A DNA stretch of 11,896 nucleotides from CAMYMG01 sp038259455 (GTDB lineage Bacteria > Pseudomonadota > Alphaproteobacteria > Rhizobiales > Rhizobiaceae), in contig JBBSOT010000125.1 in assembly GCA_038259455.1 (NCBI GenBank), positions 1-11,896 of the forward strand, read 5' to 3'. A program made the translations under genes and the position numbers. Shown here in pieces: positions 1 through 7,097 of this stretch. Every line of letters starts with the position of its first letter. The stretch's first letter is position 1. Under the pieces are notes generated by a model that was not told where the DNA came from, did not search any database, and worked only from the letters and a program-made list of their open reading frames with translations.

Positions 1-1455
1 CTGAAGCCCGGCACCGATGGCGCGCTGGCGTGCGCGGCCATGCATATCCTGTTCCGCGACGGACTGGCCGACCGCGCCTATCTCGAAAAATACACGGATG
101 ATCCCATCGGTCTGGAAGCGCACCTCAAGACGCGCACGCCGCAATGGGCGTCGGCCATCACCGGCCTGCCGGTGGCCGAGATCGAGGCCTTCGCCCGGCT
201 GATCGGCGATATCAGGCGCGTCTATTTCAGGCTCGGCTACGGCTTTGCCCGCCAGCGCAACGGCTCCGCCAACATGCATGCCGCCGTGTCGGTGGCCGCC
301 GTGCTGGGCTGCTGGCAGTACGAAGGGGGCGGCGCCTTCAACTCGAACTCGGGCATTTCCGGCTTCCAGTTCGACAAGGGCCTGCTCGAGGGCGAAAGCC
401 TGCGCGACCCCGGCATCCGTCATCTCGACCATTCGCGCATCGGCCCGGTGCTGACCAACGCACCCGACGCGCTCTACGGCGGCCCACCGGTGACAGCCTT
501 GCTGATCCAGAACACCAATCCAGCCAATGTCGCGCCTGAGCAGCGGCTGGTGAAGCAGGGTTTCCTGCGCGACGACCTGTTCACCTGCGTGCACGAGCAG
601 TTCATGACCGACACGGCCAGGCTTGCCGACGTTGTCCTGCCGGCCACGATGTTTCTCGAGCACGATGACATCTACAAGGGTGGCGGCAACCAGCACGTCA
701 CGCTCGGGCCGAAACTGATCGAGCCACCCGAAGGGCCGCGCAGCAACCATTTCGTCATCGAGGAGCTTGCCAGGCGGCTTGGCGTCTCTCACATGCCGGG
801 CTTCGGCATGAGCGAGCGGGAGCACATCGACATCCTGCTGAAGAGCCGAGACCTCGGCACCTTCGACACGTTGCGTGAGGCGCGTTGGGCCGACGTGCAG
901 CCCGATTTCGAAACCGCTCACTTCATCAGCGGGTTCGGCCATCCCGACGGAAAATTCCGCTTCAGCCCGCAATGGGCCGGCGGTGCTGCGCCAAACAAGC
1001 CGCCCAAGAGCATGGGCGTGGCGTTTGGTCCCTACGACCAACTGCCGAAATTTCCCGACCATGTCGACCTGATCGAGACGGCGGACGAAGCGCATCCGTT
1101 CAGGCTCGCTACCTCGCCGGCCCGCAATTTCCTCAACTCGACATTCACCGAGACGCCGGTTTCCCAAAAGAACGAGCGCCGGCCGGAATTGCTGCTTCAT
1201 CCCGACGATGCGGGACAACTGGGCATCGGCGATGGCACGCGCGTCGAGATCGGCAATGCGCGCGGCGAAGTCGTGCTGCACGCCAGGCTTTTCGCCGGCT
1301 TGCAGCGCGGTGTCGTGATCGCCGAAGGTATCTGGCCAAACGACGCCCATGAGCGCGGCGAAGGCATCAACGTGTTGACGGGCGCCGATGCGCCCGCGCC
1401 CTATGGCGGTGCGGCATTTCACGACAACAAGGTCTGGGTGAGGGCGGCGGCCTGA
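1..1455 (+). CDS. Molybdopterin oxidoreductase family protein (3' part, 5' end outside window)
   Basis: The reading frame is open from base 1, so the gene starts upstream; 484 residues and the stop are visible. Near the left edge, PGTDGAL followed by a helix (ALACAAMHILF) is typical of the molybdopterin oxidoreductase core (COG0243, the BisC/formate dehydrogenase/nitrate reductase superfamily). Other supporting segments are the NTNPANVAP stretch and the DVVLPATMFLEHDD stretch, which in this family contact the cofactor and close the active site. From about visible residue 366 (FRLATSPARNFLNST) to the end is the C-terminal molybdopterin-dinucleotide binding domain. Relatives are near 700 residues, so about 200 N-terminal residues are missing, including any 4Fe-4S cysteine motif; whether this enzyme carries a cluster cannot be judged here. 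The substrate is unknown. It converges on the sixA-like gene with only 24 bp between stop codons. The family call is secure; the specific reaction is not. Confidence 0.93.
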   Translation: MKPGTDGALACAAMHILFRDGLADRAYLEKYTDDPIGLEAHLKTRTPQWASAITGLPVAEIEAFARLIGDIRRVYFRLGYGFARQRNGSANMHAAVSVAAVLGCWQYEGGGAFNSNSGISGFQFDKGLLEGESLRDPGIRHLDHSRIGPVLTNAPDALYGGPPVTALLIQNTNPANVAPEQRLVKQGFLRDDLFTCVHEQFMTDTARLADVVLPATMFLEHDDIYKGGGNQHVTLGPKLIEPPEGPRSNHFVIEELARRLGVSHMPGFGMSEREHIDILLKSRDLGTFDTLREARWADVQPDFETAHFISGFGHPDGKFRFSPQWAGGAAPNKPPKSMGVAFGPYDQLPKFPDHVDLIETADEAHPFRLATSPARNFLNSTFTETPVSQKNERRPELLLHPDDAGQLGIGDGTRVEIGNARGEVVLHARLFAGLQRGVVIAEGIWPNDAHERGEGINVLTGADAPAPYGGAAFHDNKVWVRAAA

Positions 1456-1479
1456 GCCGACCTTGTGGCTTCACTGCCG

Positions 1480-1995
1480 TCACGCGAGATCTCTCGGCCG
1501 CAGGCAATGGCTGAGCCGCGCAGCACCGGACCGCAGTTCTGTCCAACTGCCCTCGAAGGTGAAGCGGGCCAGGGCTGCGGTCGGAAATTTTTCAGCGACA
1601 AGGTCGACCGCCCTCCGATCGGAATCGTCGCCGGCCAGGCCGTGGGCCAGCTCTTCAAGGCCGGGATTGTGTCCGACGATCAGCAGGATGCGGACGGCGG
1701 GCACGGTCTTTTGCAGGACGCTCAGCAATCGTGCATCCGTGGCATCATAGAGTTCAGGGACGAGGTCGAATTCCGTGGCGCTTGGCAATTCTTCCGAAAC
1801 CAGTCGCCATGTCTCACGGGTGCGAACGGCCGGCGACACGAGCGCTCGCTGCGGCAGCCAGCCGCGCCGCGCCATCTCCCTGCCCATCCGCGTCGCCGCA
1901 ATGACGCCGCGCGGCGCCAGCGGCCGGTCGGCATCGGCCAGCGACCTGTCGTCCCAGCTTGATTTTGCATGCCGCAGAAGGAGCAGCGTCGTCAT
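1480..1995 (-). CDS. SixA-type histidine phosphatase family protein
   Basis: This 171-residue protein belongs to the histidine phosphatase (phosphoglycerate mutase-like) superfamily. The N-terminal LLLLRHAKSSW carries the RH core (Arg8, catalytic His9), SPAVRTRET (residues 54-62) supplies further phosphate-binding arginines, and VGHNPGLEEL (108-117) carries the second active-site histidine (His109). The RHAKS variant and short length match the SixA subgroup, whose Escherichia coli member dephosphorylates phosphohistidine in phosphotransfer proteins; the substrate here is inferred only. No signal peptide or membrane segment is seen, so it should be cytosolic. It starts at ATG with an AGGGG stretch upstream, 24 bp after the purN stop on the same strand, so it is probably the last gene of the purM-purN transcript. 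Confidence 0.9.
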   Translation of the reverse strand: MTTLLLLRHAKSSWDDRSLADADRPLAPRGVIAATRMGREMARRGWLPQRALVSPAVRTRETWRLVSEELPSATEFDLVPELYDATDARLLSVLQKTVPAVRILLIVGHNPGLEELAHGLAGDDSDRRAVDLVAEKFPTAALARFTFEGSWTELRSGAARLSHCLRPRDLA

Positions 1996-2019
1996 CGACT
2001 GGCCCCTGTGGCTGACGGT

Positions 2020-2733
2020 TCAGGGCGTCGAGCGCGCCAGCGCCTCGAGATCGATCTCTGCGCTCCAGGACGTCGGCGAAAACAATCGGGCCAGTCCATC
2101 CTTGTCGTCTTCGTGGAGGTTGGCATAGAGGGCGCGCCCATTGTCCATCCGCACCCGTTCCTCGGCCATCAGCCGCAGTGCGAGCGGGTAGAGCTGGTGT
2201 TCCGCTTTCAGAACCCTGTTCGACAGCGTTTCCTCCGTGTCGGCGACAAGGACCGGCACCGCAGCCTGCGCGATGATCGGCCCATCGTCCATTTCGGCCG
2301 TCACGAAATGAACGGTACAGCCATGCACCCTGACACCGGCGTCAAGAGCCCGTCGGTGTGTATCGAGCCCCTTGAACGAAGGCAGCAGGGCAGGGTGGAT
2401 ATTGATCATGCGGCCGCGCCATTTCTCGACAAAGCGGCCCGTGAGTATCCGCATGTAACCTGCCAGGCAGACAATTTCCGCATCAAGGGTTTCGAGCGCG
2501 GAATGAATTGCGCCGTCATGCGCCTCTCGGCTTGAATAATCGGCGCGAGGAAAGATGTGTGTCTCGATCCCGCGGCTGTCGGCAAACAGCAGGCCAGGTG
2601 CTTCGGGCGTGTCCGAGATGACGCCGACGATCTCGGCCGGATAGTCCGGTTCGGCAGCCGCCTCGATCAGCCGCGACATGTTGGTGCCTCGGCCCGAAAT
2701 CAGGATGACGGTGCGTTTGGGCTGGCCGTTCAT
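2020..2733 (-). CDS. purN: Phosphoribosylglycinamide formyltransferase (GAR transformylase)
   Basis: PurN transfers a formyl group from 10-formyltetrahydrofolate to glycinamide ribonucleotide, the third step of de novo purine synthesis, in the cytosol. The 237-residue product starts with the phosphate-binding ISGRGTNM segment (residues 12-19) and carries the catalytic trio seen in the E. coli enzyme: Asn111 and His113 in INIHPALLPSF and Asp149 in AEMDDGPII. HRRALDAGVRVHGCTVHFV (126-144) is also characteristic. It is about 25 residues longer than E. coli PurN (212); the extra residues form a C-terminal tail (HEDDKDGLARLFSP onward). The ATG overlaps the purM stop as ATGA, indicating translational coupling, and the sixA-like gene follows 24 bp downstream. 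The identification is very secure. Confidence 0.97.
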   Translation of the reverse strand: MNGQPKRTVILISGRGTNMSRLIEAAAEPDYPAEIVGVISDTPEAPGLLFADSRGIETHIFPRADYSSREAHDGAIHSALETLDAEIVCLAGYMRILTGRFVEKWRGRMINIHPALLPSFKGLDTHRRALDAGVRVHGCTVHFVTAEMDDGPIIAQAAVPVLVADTEETLSNRVLKAEHQLYPLALRLMAEERVRMDNGRALYANLHEDDKDGLARLFSPTSWSAEIDLEALARSTP

Positions 2734-3794
2734 AGCGATATCTGACCCCGGTAGATGACGCCCGTGTCACGTCGCGGCACGATGATGCCGATCGGGGTTA
2801 CCGTCTCGCCGGCCTCTTGCAGGACTGCTGCGACCTGCGCCGCCTGCCCGGACGCAACGACCAGCACCATGCCAATACCGCAATTGAAGGTGCGCATCAT
2901 TTCGGATGCGGCCACGCCACCTGTTTTTGCCAGCCACGAAAAAACCTGAGGCACTTCGATCGCGTCGAGGTCGAGCTCGGCGGAGAAGTCCTTGGGCAAC
3001 ACCCGTGGAATGTTCTCGGGGAAGCCGCCTCCGGTAATGTGCGCGACAGCCTTGATGCCATGGGTACCGCGAATAGCCCCGAGCAGCGGCTTTACATAAA
3101 TCCGCGTCGGTTCAAGCAGCGCCTCGGCAAGCGTTTGTCCAGCGGCAAATGGCGCCGCATCGGCCCAGCCGAGACCCGATTGCGCGACAATGCGGCGCAC
3201 AAGCGACAAGCCGTTGGAATGCAGACCGGACGAGCCGAGCCCGAGCAGCACGTCGCCTTCTACGATGTCGTCGGTAGGCAGCATCTGGCCGCGCTCCGCA
3301 GCGCCGACAGCAAAGCCTGCGAGATCGAAATCCTTGCCGTGATACATGCCGGGCATCTCGGCGGTCTCGCCACCGACCAGCGCGCAGCCAGCCTGTCGGC
3401 AGCCCTCGGCAATACCACTGACGATCAGGGCGCCTTCGTCGGGGTCGAGCTTGCCGGTGGCAAAATAGTCGAGGAAGAACAGCGGCTCGGCGCCCTGCAC
3501 GATGATGTCGTTGACGCACATGGCGACGAGGTCGATGCCGATCGTGTCAAGCTTGGTCGCCTCGATGGCGATCTTCAGCTTGGTCCCCACGCCGTCATTG
3601 GCAGCAACGAGGATGGGGTCGTTAAAGCCCGCCGCCTTTAGATCGAACAGTCCGCCGAAGCCGCCGATCTCGCCATCGGCCCCCGGACGCCGGGTCGAGC
3701 GCACCATCGGTTTGATCTTCTCCACCAGAAGATTGCCAGCATCGATGTCGACACCGGCTTCTGCATAGGTGAGACCGTTGTTCGGCTTGCTCAT
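2730..3794 (-). CDS. purM: Phosphoribosylformylglycinamidine cyclo-ligase (AIR synthetase)
   Basis: PurM closes the imidazole ring of 5-aminoimidazole ribonucleotide from FGAM using ATP, the fifth step of de novo purine synthesis. The 354-residue product matches the family length (345 in E. coli). Diagnostic segments in order are YAEAGVDIDAGN (10-21), GGFGGLFDL (44-52), DGVGTKLKIA (67-76, nucleotide and phosphate binding), MCVNDIIVQGAEPLFFLDY (92-110) and GGETAEMPGMY (141-151). The ATG is preceded on the minus strand by CAGGATCAAGC, a reasonable ribosome binding site with about 7 nt spacing. It is the first gene of the leftward purM-purN-sixA-like set and is divergent from the phosphatidyltransferase gene across 189 bp. 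Confidence 0.98.
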   Translation of the reverse strand: MSKPNNGLTYAEAGVDIDAGNLLVEKIKPMVRSTRRPGADGEIGGFGGLFDLKAAGFNDPILVAANDGVGTKLKIAIEATKLDTIGIDLVAMCVNDIIVQGAEPLFFLDYFATGKLDPDEGALIVSGIAEGCRQAGCALVGGETAEMPGMYHGKDFDLAGFAVGAAERGQMLPTDDIVEGDVLLGLGSSGLHSNGLSLVRRIVAQSGLGWADAAPFAAGQTLAEALLEPTRIYVKPLLGAIRGTHGIKAVAHITGGGFPENIPRVLPKDFSAELDLDAIEVPQVFSWLAKTGGVAASEMMRTFNCGIGMVLVVASGQAAQVAAVLQEAGETVTPIGIIVPRRDTGVIYRGQISL

Positions 3795-3921
3795 GCTTGA
3801 TCCTGATCGCCTTGAATTGCAGCGGCTCTTCGCATGGAACAGGTATGCCCTGCAAGAACCGGCGATGTCGAGACAGTGATCCTGGAAGTCAGGGGGATAG
3901 ATGGGTCACCGCTCGTATCAC

Positions 3922-3950
3922 TTGCCATCGGTAGCATCATTGCCACTTAT
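3922..3950 (+). promoter_or_regulatory. Weak candidate promoter for the phosphatidyltransferase-AI-2E-hdaA set
   Basis: TTGCCA at 3922-3927 and ACTTAT at 3945-3950 are separated by 17 bp, a housekeeping sigma spacing, and end 33 bp before the chosen GTG start. The -10 match is poor and an overlapping TTATGC (3947-3952) is an alternative. It is the only reasonable candidate I see in the 189-bp purM divergent spacer (3795-3983), which otherwise shows no gene, riboswitch or strong hairpin. Confidence 0.22.
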
Positions 3951-3969
3951 GCACTCTTGTACTGCGAGC

Positions 3970-3975
3970 GGAGGA
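3970..3975 (+). promoter_or_regulatory. Ribosome binding site that decides the phosphatidyltransferase start
   Basis: A strong Shine-Dalgarno sequence, GGAGGA, lies 8 nt before the GTG at 3984. The same frame is open further upstream to an ATG at 3834, but nothing comparable precedes that ATG, and the 50 extra residues are unlike the family N-terminus. Confidence 0.75.
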
Positions 3976-3983
3976 CTGGGCAC

Positions 3984-4538
3984 GTGACCGTGGCCAACAT
4001 GATCACAATCCTGAGGTTTCTGCTGGTTCCGGCCGTTGTCTACTGGATGCTGGCCGCGCAATGGCCGATGGCGTTTGCAGGCTTCTTGGTCGCCGGAATT
4101 TCCGACGGGGTCGACGGATTTGTCGCTCGGCATTTCAACCAGCGTTCCAAACTTGGCGCCTATCTTGATCCGATGGCCGACAAACTGCTTCTGGTCAGCG
4201 TGTTTGTCGTGCTCGGCCTTATCGGTGAGTTGCCGCTGTGGCTGGTGATCGTCGCCGTCAGCCGCGACGCGCTGATTATTGCCGCCGTACTCCTGTCGAC
4301 GGTGATGGGACATCCCGTCGAAATGAAGCCGCTTATGGTTTCCAAGGCCAATACGGCCATCCAGATCATTCTCGCAGGTGCGGTCCTCGCCGAACTTGCA
4401 TTCAGCACGCAGTTCGGTCCTGCGAGACTGGTGCTCATTGTCGTGTCCGGCCTCTTGACCATGGCTTCGGCGGCGGCCTATCTCGTCGCTTGGCTAAGGC
4501 ACATGGGCGGTGATGGCGAAGGCGAAAACTCTGGCTGA
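3984..4538 (+). CDS. CDP-alcohol phosphatidyltransferase family protein
   Basis: This 184-residue integral membrane enzyme exchanges CMP on a CDP-linked lipid for an alcohol to make a phospholipid. The full family signature is present: D41-G-V-D44-G45-x2-A48-R49, then G58, D62 and D66, with LDPMADKLL at the end; the aspartates bind the metal ions. About five to six hydrophobic segments fit the usual six-helix fold. Length and sequence resemble PgsA (CDP-diacylglycerol:glycerol-3-phosphate phosphatidyltransferase). From general knowledge, the main rhizobial pgsA usually sits beside uvrC and moaD, so this may be a paralogue with another acceptor; I therefore give no symbol. GTG was chosen as start because of the GGAGGA site. 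The 3' end overlaps the next gene by 26 bp. Confidence 0.88.
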   Translation: MTVANMITILRFLLVPAVVYWMLAAQWPMAFAGFLVAGISDGVDGFVARHFNQRSKLGAYLDPMADKLLLVSVFVVLGLIGELPLWLVIVAVSRDALIIAAVLLSTVMGHPVEMKPLMVSKANTAIQIILAGAVLAELAFSTQFGPARLVLIVVSGLLTMASAAAYLVAWLRHMGGDGEGENSG

Positions 4539-5685
4539 CAAACGAAGTGACGACGCGATCGCTACTGCAGCGTTCCATCGCCAGATACGCTTCTGGTTGC
4601 TTGGCACCGCGCTTTTGGTGCTGTTTCTCTACATATTCAGCAACATTCTGCTGCCGTTCGTTGCCGGCATGGTGCTGGCCTACTTCCTCGACCCGGTTGC
4701 TGACAGGCTTGAACGCGTAGGTCTTTCGCGCACCGCGGCGACAAGCCTGATCCTGGTGGCCTTCATTGTCGTACTTACGGTCGGCCTCATCATTCTGGTG
4801 CCGGTGCTGGCTTCGCAGCTTGCCGGTCTGCTAGAAAAGCTCCCCGAATATCTGACGCGTTTGCAGACCTTGATCACCAACTACGATCCGCAGTGGCTGG
4901 AATCGAAATTCGGCGTTGATGCCGGAAGCCTGCAGGAAGGTCTGAATTCGCTGCTGACGAGCGGAGTTGGTTTCTTCACCACGATATTCCAGTCGATCTG
5001 GAGTTCCGGTGTCGCGATATTCAGTGTCGCAGGACTTTTCGTGGTGACGCCCGTTGTTGCCTTCTACATGCTTCTCGACTGGGATCGCATGATCACGACA
5101 ATCGACGGCTGGGTGCCGCGCAACAACGTCCAGACCGTCCGCGCCATCGCTACAGACATCAACGCAGCGACCGCCGGCTTTGTGCGGGGGCAGGGCACCC
5201 TCTGTCTCGTGCTTGGCGTCATGTACGCGATCGGGCTGACACTGACGGGACTGAATTTCGGCGTGCTGATCGGTCTGTTCGCCGGACTGATCAGCTTCAT
5301 ACCGTATGTCGGGTCGATGGTCGGACTTGTACTGTCGGTTGGCGTTGCATTCGTGCAGTTCTGGCCGGACTGGACCATGGTGGCGGCGGTTGCGGGCGTA
5401 TTTTTCGTTGGCCAGTTCATCGAGGGAAACATCCTGCAACCCCGGCTCGTCGGAAAGAGCGTTGGGCTCCATCCGGTCTGGTTGATGTTTGCTCTGTTTG
5501 CATTCGGCGCGCTGTTTGGTTTCGTCGGGCTTCTGATCGCCGTGCCTGCCGCAGCCGCGGTTGCGGTCCTCGTCCGTTTTGCGATTGCCCGCTATCTTGA
5601 ATCGCCGCTTTACAAGGGCGAAATCCAGGAAGCCGAAGTGAAACCAGCCGCAAGGCCTCGTCGCCTTCCGGCAGGGGAAAAATAA
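4513..5685 (+). CDS. AI-2E family transporter (PerM/TqsA-type membrane protein)
   Basis: The 390-residue polytopic membrane protein has the family layout. A charged N-terminus (1-25) precedes two close helices (about 26-60: LLGTALLVLFLYIFSNILLPF and VAGMVLAYFL) and a third (TSLILVAFIVVLTVGLIILV). A soluble segment of about 80 residues follows (LEKLPEYLTRLQTLI onward), then a C-terminal block of four to five helices with the hallmark runs FIPYVGSMVG, GQFIEGNILQPRLVGKSVGL and HPVWLMFALFAFGALFG. Members have been linked to AI-2 export and to Na+/H+ antiport; the substrate here is unknown and the name should not be read as proof of quorum signalling. GTG at 4510 is an equally possible start, one codon upstream. 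It overlaps the preceding gene by 26 bp and hdaA follows 8 bp downstream, so one transcript is likely. Confidence 0.9.
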   Translation: MAKAKTLADKRSDDAIATAAFHRQIRFWLLGTALLVLFLYIFSNILLPFVAGMVLAYFLDPVADRLERVGLSRTAATSLILVAFIVVLTVGLIILVPVLASQLAGLLEKLPEYLTRLQTLITNYDPQWLESKFGVDAGSLQEGLNSLLTSGVGFFTTIFQSIWSSGVAIFSVAGLFVVTPVVAFYMLLDWDRMITTIDGWVPRNNVQTVRAIATDINAATAGFVRGQGTLCLVLGVMYAIGLTLTGLNFGVLIGLFAGLISFIPYVGSMVGLVLSVGVAFVQFWPDWTMVAAVAGVFFVGQFIEGNILQPRLVGKSVGLHPVWLMFALFAFGALFGFVGLLIAVPAAAAVAVLVRFAIARYLESPLYKGEIQEAEVKPAARPRRLPAGEK

Positions 5686-5693
5686 GTTTCGTT

Positions 5694-6392
5694 ATGGGCG
5701 ACGTTCAACAGCCCCGGCAATTGCCATTTGACCTTGGTCATTCGACCGGTCATTCGCGTGACGAGCTTGTCGTATCGGAGGCCAACCGGGAGGCGGTCGC
5801 CCTCATCGATCGCTGGCCTGACTGGCCGTCCGATGTCGTAGTGCTTGCAGGCCCTTCAGGGTCGGGCAAGTCGCACCTCGCATCAATCTGGGCGGAGGCC
5901 GCCGATGCTGTCTCGCTTGACGCGGCGTCGATCGCAGACTGGTTGCAGGCTTCTTCCGTTTCCCGATCGCTGCTCATCGACGATGCCGACACAAACCTCG
6001 ACGAGAACGGCCTGTTTCATCTCATCAACGCAGTGCGCAGCGCCAAGTCGCACTTATTGCTTACATCGCGACGGTTCCCCTCATCATGGGGCGTCACGAT
6101 CCCCGATCTTGCATCGCGGCTGAAAACCGCGGCGACGGTAGAGATTTTCGAACCGGACGATCATCTGCTTGCGGCGGTGATCACCAAGCTCTTCGCAGAC
6201 AGGCAGGTTGAGGTAGACACCCACGTCGTGCAGTTTCTGGTACGGCGCATTGAGCGCTCGCTCTCGACGGCCATCGGCGTCGTCGACCGGCTCGACCGGG
6301 TGGCGCTTGAGCAAAAATCGCGCATCACGCGTGCACTTGCCGCACAGACGGTCAATGCCCTTGATCAGGGGCAAGTCGAACTCGACATTTAG
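5694..6392 (+). CDS. hdaA: HdaA-type regulatory inactivator of DnaA
   Basis: This 232-residue AAA+ protein resembles DnaA domain III without its DNA-binding domain, as in Hda/HdaA, which with the DNA polymerase sliding clamp stimulates ATP hydrolysis by DnaA and blocks re-initiation. Residues 9-14 (QLPFDL) form the N-terminal clamp-binding motif. Walker A is GPSGSGKS (53-60), Walker B is LLIDDAD (93-99), a sensor-1 segment is LTSRRFPSSW (123-132), and the box VII segment IPDLASRL (136-143) carries the candidate arginine finger Arg142. The C-terminus (IERSLSTAIGVVDRLDRVAL) is the AAA+ lid with sensor 2. The start is supported by the clamp motif, though the nearest purine-rich site (AGGGG at 5673-5677) is far, 16 nt upstream. 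It is the last gene of the phosphatidyltransferase/AI-2E set. Databases often label such proteins as DnaA-related. Confidence 0.9.
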   Translation: MGDVQQPRQLPFDLGHSTGHSRDELVVSEANREAVALIDRWPDWPSDVVVLAGPSGSGKSHLASIWAEAADAVSLDAASIADWLQASSVSRSLLIDDADTNLDENGLFHLINAVRSAKSHLLLTSRRFPSSWGVTIPDLASRLKTAATVEIFEPDDHLLAAVITKLFADRQVEVDTHVVQFLVRRIERSLSTAIGVVDRLDRVALEQKSRITRALAAQTVNALDQGQVELDI

Positions 6393-6500
6393 GAGGTTCT
6401 GAAGCGCTGCATGGGCGATGTCCCTGCACGCTGCGATGGCGCCGGCTGGCTGCCGCGAGGCATGACCTCTGACAAGCCTGATGGAAACGCGTTTTCTGGG

Positions 6501-6529
6501 TTGCGTTTGCAGCGCGAAAACTCTAGGCA
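6501..6529 (+). promoter_or_regulatory. Weak candidate promoter of tRNA-Pro
   Basis: TTGCGT (6501-6506) and TAGGCA (6524-6529) are 17 bp apart and lie 21 bp before the mature tRNA 5' end. The -35 element and the next two bases (TTGCGTTT) match those before tRNA-Arg, but the -10 match is poor. The rest of 6393-6550 contains no gene that I can support. Confidence 0.25.
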
Positions 6530-6550
6530 CGGCAACGCCGGAAACGGTCA

Positions 6551-6627
<77 letters not shown>

Positions 6628-6736
6628 AGTCATCCCTGGATCGTTGATAAGGCATTGCGCGCTGCAAAGTAGGTTGACGCAGCAATCGGCTTGGGGGAAG
6701 GCTTTCACCTAAACTTGCAGTGAGAAAGAAACAGGC

Positions 6737-7042
6737 ATGTCAGCACGCATATTCAGTCCCTCGAAGACCGCGATGCAGTCGGGCAAGGCCAAGACCGGGC
6801 TTTGGGTGCTTGAGTTCGATCCCGAAATGCCGCGCAAGATCGATCCCTTGATGGGCTACACGACCTCGGGCGACATGAAAAGCCAGATAAGACTGACCTT
6901 CGAGACCAAGGAGGAGGCGGTCGCCTATGCCGAGAAAAATGGCCTGTCCTTCAGGGTCCAGGAACCCAAGAAGTCGAGTCGGCGCCAGATCTCCTATGCC
7001 GAAAATTTCCGCTATGATCGCAAGATTCCGTGGACGCACTGA
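6737..7042 (+). CDS. NDUFS4-like accessory subunit of respiratory complex I
   Basis: This 101-residue protein matches the ETC complex I subunit family (human NDUFS4, 18 kDa AQDQ subunit). The N-terminal segment is SARIFSPSKTAMQSGKAKTGLW. The core GYTTSGDMKSQIRLTF (residues 35-50) has the conserved Gly-Tyr and Gln, and it is followed by KEEAVAYAEKNGLSFRVQEP and the C-terminal SYAENFRYDRKIPWTH. In mitochondria and alphaproteobacteria such as Paracoccus this supernumerary subunit sits on the peripheral arm near the FMN and NADH site and stabilises the enzyme. No membrane helix is present, so it should be cytosolic and bound to the complex I arm. The ATG is preceded by a purine-rich AGAAAGAAACAGG stretch. 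The gene stands alone between two tRNA genes, away from any nuo operon in the window. Confidence 0.92.
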   Translation: MSARIFSPSKTAMQSGKAKTGLWVLEFDPEMPRKIDPLMGYTTSGDMKSQIRLTFETKEEAVAYAEKNGLSFRVQEPKKSSRRQISYAENFRYDRKIPWTH

Positions 7043-7054
7043 ACGGCAATCTGT

Positions 7055-7083
7055 TTGCGTTTTCGAGTATGGGCTCGTGTACT
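7055..7083 (+). promoter_or_regulatory. Candidate promoter of tRNA-Arg
   Basis: TTGCGT (7055-7060) and TGTACT (7078-7083) are separated by exactly 17 bp, and the -10 element ends 14 bp before the tRNA 5' end. TGTACT shares four of six positions with TATAAT. The short distance to the tRNA is typical for a tRNA promoter with a brief 5' leader. Confidence 0.4.
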
Positions 7084-7097
7084 TTGCACTGGCCCCT

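Noticed and set aside
2817..3641. A 274-codon plus-strand frame opposite purM.
   Set aside because: It is a shadow of purM with no family resemblance and no ribosome binding site; purM on the other strand is unmistakable.
3834..3983. A 50-codon N-terminal extension of the phosphatidyltransferase from an ATG at 3834.
   Set aside because: The extension has no matching ribosome binding site and overlaps the likely promoter region. GTG at 3984 has GGAGGA and gives the normal family N-terminus.
4513..5685. Reading the AI-2E family protein as evidence for a quorum-sensing system.
   Set aside because: The family name covers transporters of several kinds, and no luxS or lsr-type gene is in the window.
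6409..6427. Weak hairpin after hdaA as a terminator.
   Set aside because: The stem has a bulge and is not followed by a T run.
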